Source: an uncultured Lachnospiraceae bacterium
GTDB lineage: Bacteria > Bacillota > Clostridia > Lachnospirales > Lachnospiraceae
Length of the DNA stretch: 9,000 nucleotides
Assembly: GCA_910585905.1 (NCBI GenBank)
Contig: CAJUID010000059.1
Location: 1 to 9,000 of the forward strand
Direction: 5' to 3'
This document shows, piece after piece, positions 5,459 to 9,000 of this stretch. The first letter of the stretch is position 1, and each line of letters opens with the position of its first letter. The position numbers were made by a program, and so were the translations under genes. Under the pieces are notes generated by a model. The model saw only the letters and a list, made by a program, of their open reading frames with translations. It did no database searches and was not told the origin of the DNA.

Positions 5459-7228
5459 TCAATTCTTCGGCGCAATATGCCAGTCTGACCACAGGTTCCC
5501 ACTAATCTGTACCGAATCTGTCAGGTTTGCTGACAACATCCCATCTGGCGTCCAGCTATCCATAACATAGGTGTATACGGTATAACTTCCATCCGGCATC
5601 CAGATTGGAGAAAAATGCGTCCTTCTCCCATACGTGGAATACTCATTGCTTTTAAACTGATACTCTGCTTCCATTCCACTGGCCGTTCTCTCAAGCAGCC
5701 GCCAATAAGTCCTGTAATAGAACTCAGGAAAATAAGAAACCGCCGTCTGCGATCCGATGACTGACGAAGCCTGATTTGTTGTTGTCGTCGTATTAACCGT
5801 GATATTGACTCCGTATCCGCTCTTGATTGTAGACCCTGCAACTGTAGGATTTTTATCGTCTGGCGACAGTTCCATGGATGCGCTCATCGAAGCACTGTAA
5901 TGTTCCAAATCGAACTCCCACCAGCCTTCATCCACCCATTCACCTTCGTCCACCCAGCTTTCGTGATTTGTCGTACAGTCATCCGAGCAGGATTCACTAT
6001 GCGAGCCGGAATGCCACTTCCAATCACTGTGCCATACCCAGTATTCCTGCCACCAAGGAACCCATATACTCCAGTAAGCACTGTCTTTTTCCGGATTTTG
6101 TGGTATTTCTGCGTTGGATGATGAATATGCATTATTCCTATCGTTGGCAGTTGGATTGGGAGGATCGTTTCCATCAAGGTCAACAATTCTTGCCTTAATG
6201 CTGCCCTTTCCTGGTGCACCGCTCCCGCTGGCGCTGACCGTTATGGTGATTGTCTGCGGGGTGGACGGCGTTCTCCACTTTACCCAGGCAAGCTGCGACG
6301 CCCCTTCAGGATAATAGACGTTTTCCACGGTATAGCTCTTTCCGTCGATTTGGAATGTCACATTGACCGGATGGTCGGGATCTGACTGCCCGCCTGTAAT
6401 GGATACGGCTGTAATGACATCCGTATTGACCCTGTACTCGTAATCTACAGTTTCCAGTTCTGGAGGTGTAACTATTTCATTAAAGCGTACAATGCCTATC
6501 CCCAGTGAAGAAATAATACTCTCATTGGAAACGCGCTCTGTCTTTGAACCAGTCCACGCTGGAAAGCCTAAATCCGATGTTTCCAGAAAAATTGCAAGCG
6601 GCAGGTTCTTATGTGACAATGATGGCATTTTGCTCCGAATCAAGCCGCTAAGCTTCTGATCATACATGGCAGCTTCCGTTGCGGTCATTGCCGTCCTTGC
6701 GCCTTGGAACGTTACATATGCAAGCGGTTCTATCAGCAGCTTATATTCCCCGCTTATCAATGTGTCGAAATCAAAACTGCAGTATCCGGCAATTCCGCGG
6801 ATTACCTGCTCATCTGTAAAGTATCTCTTTATCTGAGCTATGTTACTGCCTCCTGAAGATGTGCTGATAATTCTGGGAAGCGACTGCCCCGGATTGATAT
6901 ATGTGTATGTCCCCGTATTGGGTGTCAGAGAGGCTCCTCCGCGATAATCAACCTTGCTTTTTTTAGCAAAATGCACCACAATATTTCCAGGATTGACATT
7001 CGTAAGATCCACTGATGCGGATACTGCAGCCCCATCTGATGCCCGAACGACGGTCACTCTCACACCTTCATCTCCATTCACCCATTTATTGGTGCTTGTT
7101 CCCGTACCAAAGCCGCCGCCACCGCCATCCATATTTCCTTCGCCCGTAGCAAGCACTGTTTCTGTCCTCAAAAAGGCCAAAAATAAAAGCAACATGAGCA
7201 AACATGCTGCTTTTCTTCGGATTTTCAT
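5459..7228 (-). CDS. Large secreted protein with a Trp-rich module, linked to a pilus-like cluster
   Basis: I do not recognise a named function. The 589-residue protein has a clear signal peptide (basic MKIRRK, hydrophobic core, cleavage probably after VLA27). The mature start is Gly-rich (GEGNMDGGGGGFGTGT). Residues 50-260 look mixed alpha/beta; 262-350 are rich in V, T and I, like a beta-sandwich domain. Residues 383-437 hold twelve Trp, four His and a CSDDC pair (Cys414, Cys418). The rest (445-589) is again Thr/Ser/Tyr-rich and probably beta. There is no LPxTG, no C-terminal membrane anchor and no catalytic motif that I can name. It is the last gene of the minus-strand cluster with TadE-like and DUF4320-like proteins, so a surface or pilus-associated role is plausible. 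The ribosome site (GCGAGG) is moderate. A hairpin just upstream may lower its expression. Confidence 0.85.
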   Translation of the reverse strand: MKIRRKAACLLMLLLFLAFLRTETVLATGEGNMDGGGGGFGTGTSTNKWVNGDEGVRVTVVRASDGAAVSASVDLTNVNPGNIVVHFAKKSKVDYRGGASLTPNTGTYTYINPGQSLPRIISTSSGGSNIAQIKRYFTDEQVIRGIAGYCSFDFDTLISGEYKLLIEPLAYVTFQGARTAMTATEAAMYDQKLSGLIRSKMPSLSHKNLPLAIFLETSDLGFPAWTGSKTERVSNESIISSLGIGIVRFNEIVTPPELETVDYEYRVNTDVITAVSITGGQSDPDHPVNVTFQIDGKSYTVENVYYPEGASQLAWVKWRTPSTPQTITITVSASGSGAPGKGSIKARIVDLDGNDPPNPTANDRNNAYSSSNAEIPQNPEKDSAYWSIWVPWWQEYWVWHSDWKWHSGSHSESCSDDCTTNHESWVDEGEWVDEGWWEFDLEHYSASMSASMELSPDDKNPTVAGSTIKSGYGVNITVNTTTTTNQASSVIGSQTAVSYFPEFYYRTYWRLLERTASGMEAEYQFKSNEYSTYGRRTHFSPIWMPDGSYTVYTYVMDSWTPDGMLSANLTDSVQISGNLWSDWHIAPKN

Positions 7229-7245
7229 ATAAAACCTCGCTTTCT

Positions 7246-7272
7246 ACAAAAGAGGACGCCCTGCGGCGCCCC
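7246..7272 (-). terminator. Hairpin between the stalk protein and the large secreted protein
   Basis: 7253-7260 pairs with 7265-7272 as an 8-bp GC-rich stem (two G-U pairs in the RNA) around CTGC. On the minus strand TCTTTTGT follows. It begins five bases after the preceding stop and ends about 17 bases before the next start. It may terminate partially, or act as an RNA processing or stability element. Confidence 0.5.
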
Positions 7273-7277
7273 TTGTT

Positions 7278-7871
7278 TTAATCCATAATCCCTATTGTGT
7301 TTCCGTTCTCATAAATATCGTCAGCCTGTATGCCAGATGTGCCGCCTCCCTCGTAATCTACCCATCCGAAGCCCTCTATATAAATCTTACCATCTTTTAC
7401 CTCTCCATTTTGAGGAGAACTTGACGTCCCTGTTCCATCTGTCCCGGAATCTCCTGTCGTATCTGGTGTATCCGCAGGGATTTTCTTGTTTTCCGGTTTT
7501 TCACCGGAACCATTTTGTTCCGTTTCCGTTGCAGCCTCCGTCGGTGCTTCACTGGGTTTATTTTCCTCCGTCTTTACCGGATCACTTTGAATGGACTGTG
7601 TAGTGTCATCCGTATCGGCAGTTTTCGTTGAATCAATCGGTTCAGTGGAGATTGTAAGCTCCTCCGTTTCCTGCACTGTCGTATCTTCTTCGTATTCCGT
7701 ATCGACAACTACATTAACATCACTCTCGTCTGCCTTCGGGGTTTCAGCTGCCACCTCAACCGGCTTGTCCTTTATCAGAGTAAGACGTATCCCGCAGAAC
7801 GCGCCAATCCCGACTACAATCAATGCTGCCGCTAATGCGATTTTTTTTGTTTTATCATTCCACTTTTTCAT
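7278..7871 (-). CDS. Membrane-anchored protein with long acidic Thr-rich stalk
   Basis: A 197-residue protein with an N-terminal anchor: basic MKKWNDKTKK, then one membrane segment at about 11-30, including Cys26. Residues about 35-155 are low-complexity and rich in Thr, Glu, Asp, Ser and Pro, typical of an extended extracytoplasmic linker. The last ~40 residues form a compact conserved-looking end: a KIYIEGFGWVDYEGGG motif, then YENGNTIGIMD. This resembles a DUF6550-type protein known to me from clostridial genomes; that match is from memory and not tested. The ribosome site AGGAGG is strong and a promoter precedes it, so it may be transcribed apart from the TadE-like gene 82 bases upstream. 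A structural spacer or accessory role at the cell surface is inferred from context. Confidence 0.85.
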   Translation of the reverse strand: MKKWNDKTKKIALAAALIVVGIGAFCGIRLTLIKDKPVEVAAETPKADESDVNVVVDTEYEEDTTVQETEELTISTEPIDSTKTADTDDTTQSIQSDPVKTEENKPSEAPTEAATETEQNGSGEKPENKKIPADTPDTTGDSGTDGTGTSSSPQNGEVKDGKIYIEGFGWVDYEGGGTSGIQADDIYENGNTIGIMD

Positions 7872-7903
7872 AAAATTCCTCCTTGTTTTGTTTTTCTGAT
7901 TTC

Positions 7904-7932
7904 ATTGTAATATATCCTGTTCAAGATGTCTA
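7904..7932 (-). promoter_or_regulatory. Promoter upstream of the stalk-protein gene
   Basis: On the minus strand TAGACA (7932-7927) and TACAAT (7909-7904) are 17 bp apart, each one base off consensus. They lie about 35 bp before the start. Upstream, AGCAAA (7939-7944) and TTTGCT (7950-7955) form a weak AT-rich inverted repeat at the end of the TadE-like gene. Confidence 0.5.
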
Positions 7933-7953
7933 ATTTTCAGCAAATTTTTTTTG

Positions 7954-8496
7954 CTAGAATTTTGGTGTATATGCAGCTTTACTCCTAACGGTGATCCTCA
8001 CGTCCGGAAGTACTTTTTGGAGAAAAGACACCGGCACTTCGAGTCTCACTGTAGTCTCTGCCTCAAATGAGCTTGTATCGCCAGATGCCAGTCCTGCATT
8101 ATGGATATACACTTGCAAATCTGTAATCCGGAACTCTATCGTCCCATCAGATGATATTTTGTAATGATATCCATCGTCTTCCTGAAGGCCGAGCAGTCCG
8201 TCCAGCCTCCCATAGATATCCCCATAGTTCAGGCTCTCCTCGAACGAACCGTCTGTCGGCTGATATCCGGCGGCATATCCCTCGCGCACCGCATGGTATA
8301 CATCTGCATAATTGTCGTTAATGGTAGATATAATTGCCTCCTGCATTGCATCTTTCACGCCTGCAGACACAATCATAAGTCTTGCAAACTGCATGATGAC
8401 AAGGATGAGCATCAACAACGCAAGCGTTACTGCAGCAGCAAGCGGTATTCCGTTTCCTTCCTTATCTAAAAGGAGTCTTTTATATTTTCCTGTCAT
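7954..8496 (-). CDS. TadE-like pilus assembly protein (pseudopilin)
   Basis: A 180-residue protein with a short cytoplasmic start, then DKEGNGIPLAAAV leading into one hydrophobic segment at about 17-43, and then an extracytoplasmic domain. A charged stretch followed by a single hydrophobic helix and a V-SAGVKDAMQEA helix is the layout of TadE/TadF pseudopilins in Tad/Flp (type IVb) pilus loci. The rest alternates polar and beta-prone stretches and ends TVRSKAAYTPKF. The start overlaps the preceding stop as ATGA (8496-8493), showing translational coupling with the DUF4320-like gene. GAGG upstream can serve as ribosome site. No canonical prepilin peptidase motif is certain. The TadE name rests on architecture and context, not on a conserved catalytic residue. 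Confidence 0.75.
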   Translation of the reverse strand: MTGKYKRLLLDKEGNGIPLAAAVTLALLMLILVIMQFARLMIVSAGVKDAMQEAIISTINDNYADVYHAVREGYAAGYQPTDGSFEESLNYGDIYGRLDGLLGLQEDDGYHYKISSDGTIEFRITDLQVYIHNAGLASGDTSSFEAETTVRLEVPVSFLQKVLPDVRITVRSKAAYTPKF

Positions 8497-8897
8497 TTAT
8501 GGTATACCTCACTTTTCCCGCTTGCTCTCGCCTTCAGCTGGACCGGAAATGAACCGAAACCGCCGAACAGACCAATATTCCTCTCTAAGGTGAGTGTTAC
8601 CGTTACTTCCTCGTTCAGCTGGATATTCCCCGTCTTTGACCATGATACAGACGGGTGCAGCCCCGTTTTATCGTTTAACACTCGTTCCCTGTCACTTGTC
8701 TCCGAACCTACTCGCCCTGCTATCTCCGCCTCCCTCACAAGCTCATCTGCAAAATTATCAAGCTGAAGCTTCACAATATATACTGGATACACGCGTACCG
8801 CAAGCGCAATCACCAACATTGCGCATAAAACCAGAACAACGGTATCTATATAGCCTTCTCCCCTCTCGTTCAAAAGTTTTTTTCTTTCTTTCTTCAT
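8493..8897 (-). CDS. DUF4320-type pseudopilin-like protein
   Basis: A 134-residue protein that begins with basic residues, then ERGEGYIDTVVLVLCAMLV. A single hydrophobic helix at about 16-42 continues into an amphipathic helix (KLQLDNFADELVREAEIAG) and a small beta-prone domain (about 70-134). This matches my memory of DUF4320, a clostridial family found near Tad-type genes, and the layout is that of a minor pilin. The ribosome site AGGAGG lies five bases before the ATG at 8897 and overlaps the stop codon of the gene upstream. Its own stop overlaps the next start (ATGA). These three genes are thus tightly packed, and the products probably meet in one envelope complex. Confidence 0.82.
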   Translation of the reverse strand: MKKERKKLLNERGEGYIDTVVLVLCAMLVIALAVRVYPVYIVKLQLDNFADELVREAEIAGRVGSETSDRERVLNDKTGLHPSVSWSKTGNIQLNEEVTVTLTLERNIGLFGGFGSFPVQLKARASGKSEVYHK

Positions 8898-8906
8898 ACG
8901 CGCCTC

Positions 8907-9000
8907 CTACATCATGCTGCTCATGGACTTTAAAATCTCGTACCCGATGATAATAATATATGTAATCATAAAGCACATCAGCATTGCAAATGAGTATTTT
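8907..9000 (-). CDS. C-terminal end of a membrane protein, cut by the window edge
   Basis: Only the last 30 residues are seen, ending at TAG (8909-8907). They consist of one hydrophobic span (FAMLMCFMITYIIIIGYE) followed by a short Ser/Met-rich end (ILKSMSSMM). The stop overlaps the ribosome site of the DUF4320-like gene, so both belong to one operon. It could be a small Flp-type pilin or the end of a larger TadC-like membrane component; the fragment is too short to tell. Confidence 0.7.
   Translation of the reverse strand, partial: KYSFAMLMCFMITYIIIIGYEILKSMSSMM

Noticed and set aside
5884..6219. Overlapping open frames on both strands inside the secreted-protein gene
   Set aside because: They are shadows of the 589-residue gene, whose signal peptide and continuous frame are convincing; the shadow frames lack ribosome sites.
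7400..7770. Tandem DNA repeat in the stalk-protein gene
   Set aside because: The protein is low-complexity (Thr/Glu/Asp/Ser) but I see no regular nucleotide repeat unit.

Overview
The window looks like a low-to-moderate GC Firmicute of the class Clostridia, probably a Lachnospiraceae-type gut bacterium. This rests on strong AGGAGG ribosome sites, a TndX-like large serine recombinase with a C-terminal DUF4368-type tail, a clostridial-style agr quorum-sensing locus, and a DUF4320/TadE-like envelope cluster. Taxonomy is inferred from gene content only.

Left end (1-~1690, + strand): a complete 534-residue large serine recombinase reads outward and stops about 70 bp before the point where host-like sequence seems to resume. 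This is how one end of an integrated mobile element looks. On the minus strand, just outside that end, lies the start of a secreted-protein gene: a strong ribosome site, ATG at 1766 and a typical signal peptide. After about 27 codons it runs into recombinase-side sequence. The best reading is that the element inserted into this gene and cut it off.

Middle (~1690-4980, all minus strand, clearly AT-richer than both flanks): a complete agr-type quorum-sensing locus transcribed leftward as agrA-agrC, terminator, agrD-agrB, and then the cut gene. The 47-residue AgrD was missed by length-based ORF finding. It has Cys25 in a CAFWG core, so a five-residue thiolactone signal is predicted. Two 25-bp sites identical at 19 positions, each with GTACA twice exactly 20 bp apart, lie before agrD and before the cut gene. 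They are the natural candidates for AgrA operators. The circuit therefore appears to drive its own signal genes and a secreted output, and the output is broken here.

Next (4986-5409, minus strand): a two-gene unit of a cold-shock protein and a translationally coupled 29-residue membrane peptide, closed by a strong terminator.

Right part (5412-9000, minus strand): the end of an envelope or pilus-like operon. In transcription order it holds the C-terminus of a membrane protein, a DUF4320-type pseudopilin-like protein, a TadE-like protein, a membrane-anchored protein with a long acidic Thr-rich stalk, and a 589-residue secreted protein with a very Trp-rich segment. The operon ends in a hairpin shaped like a tRNA acceptor/T-arm minihelix. 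No complete RNA gene, CRISPR array or insertion sequence is visible.
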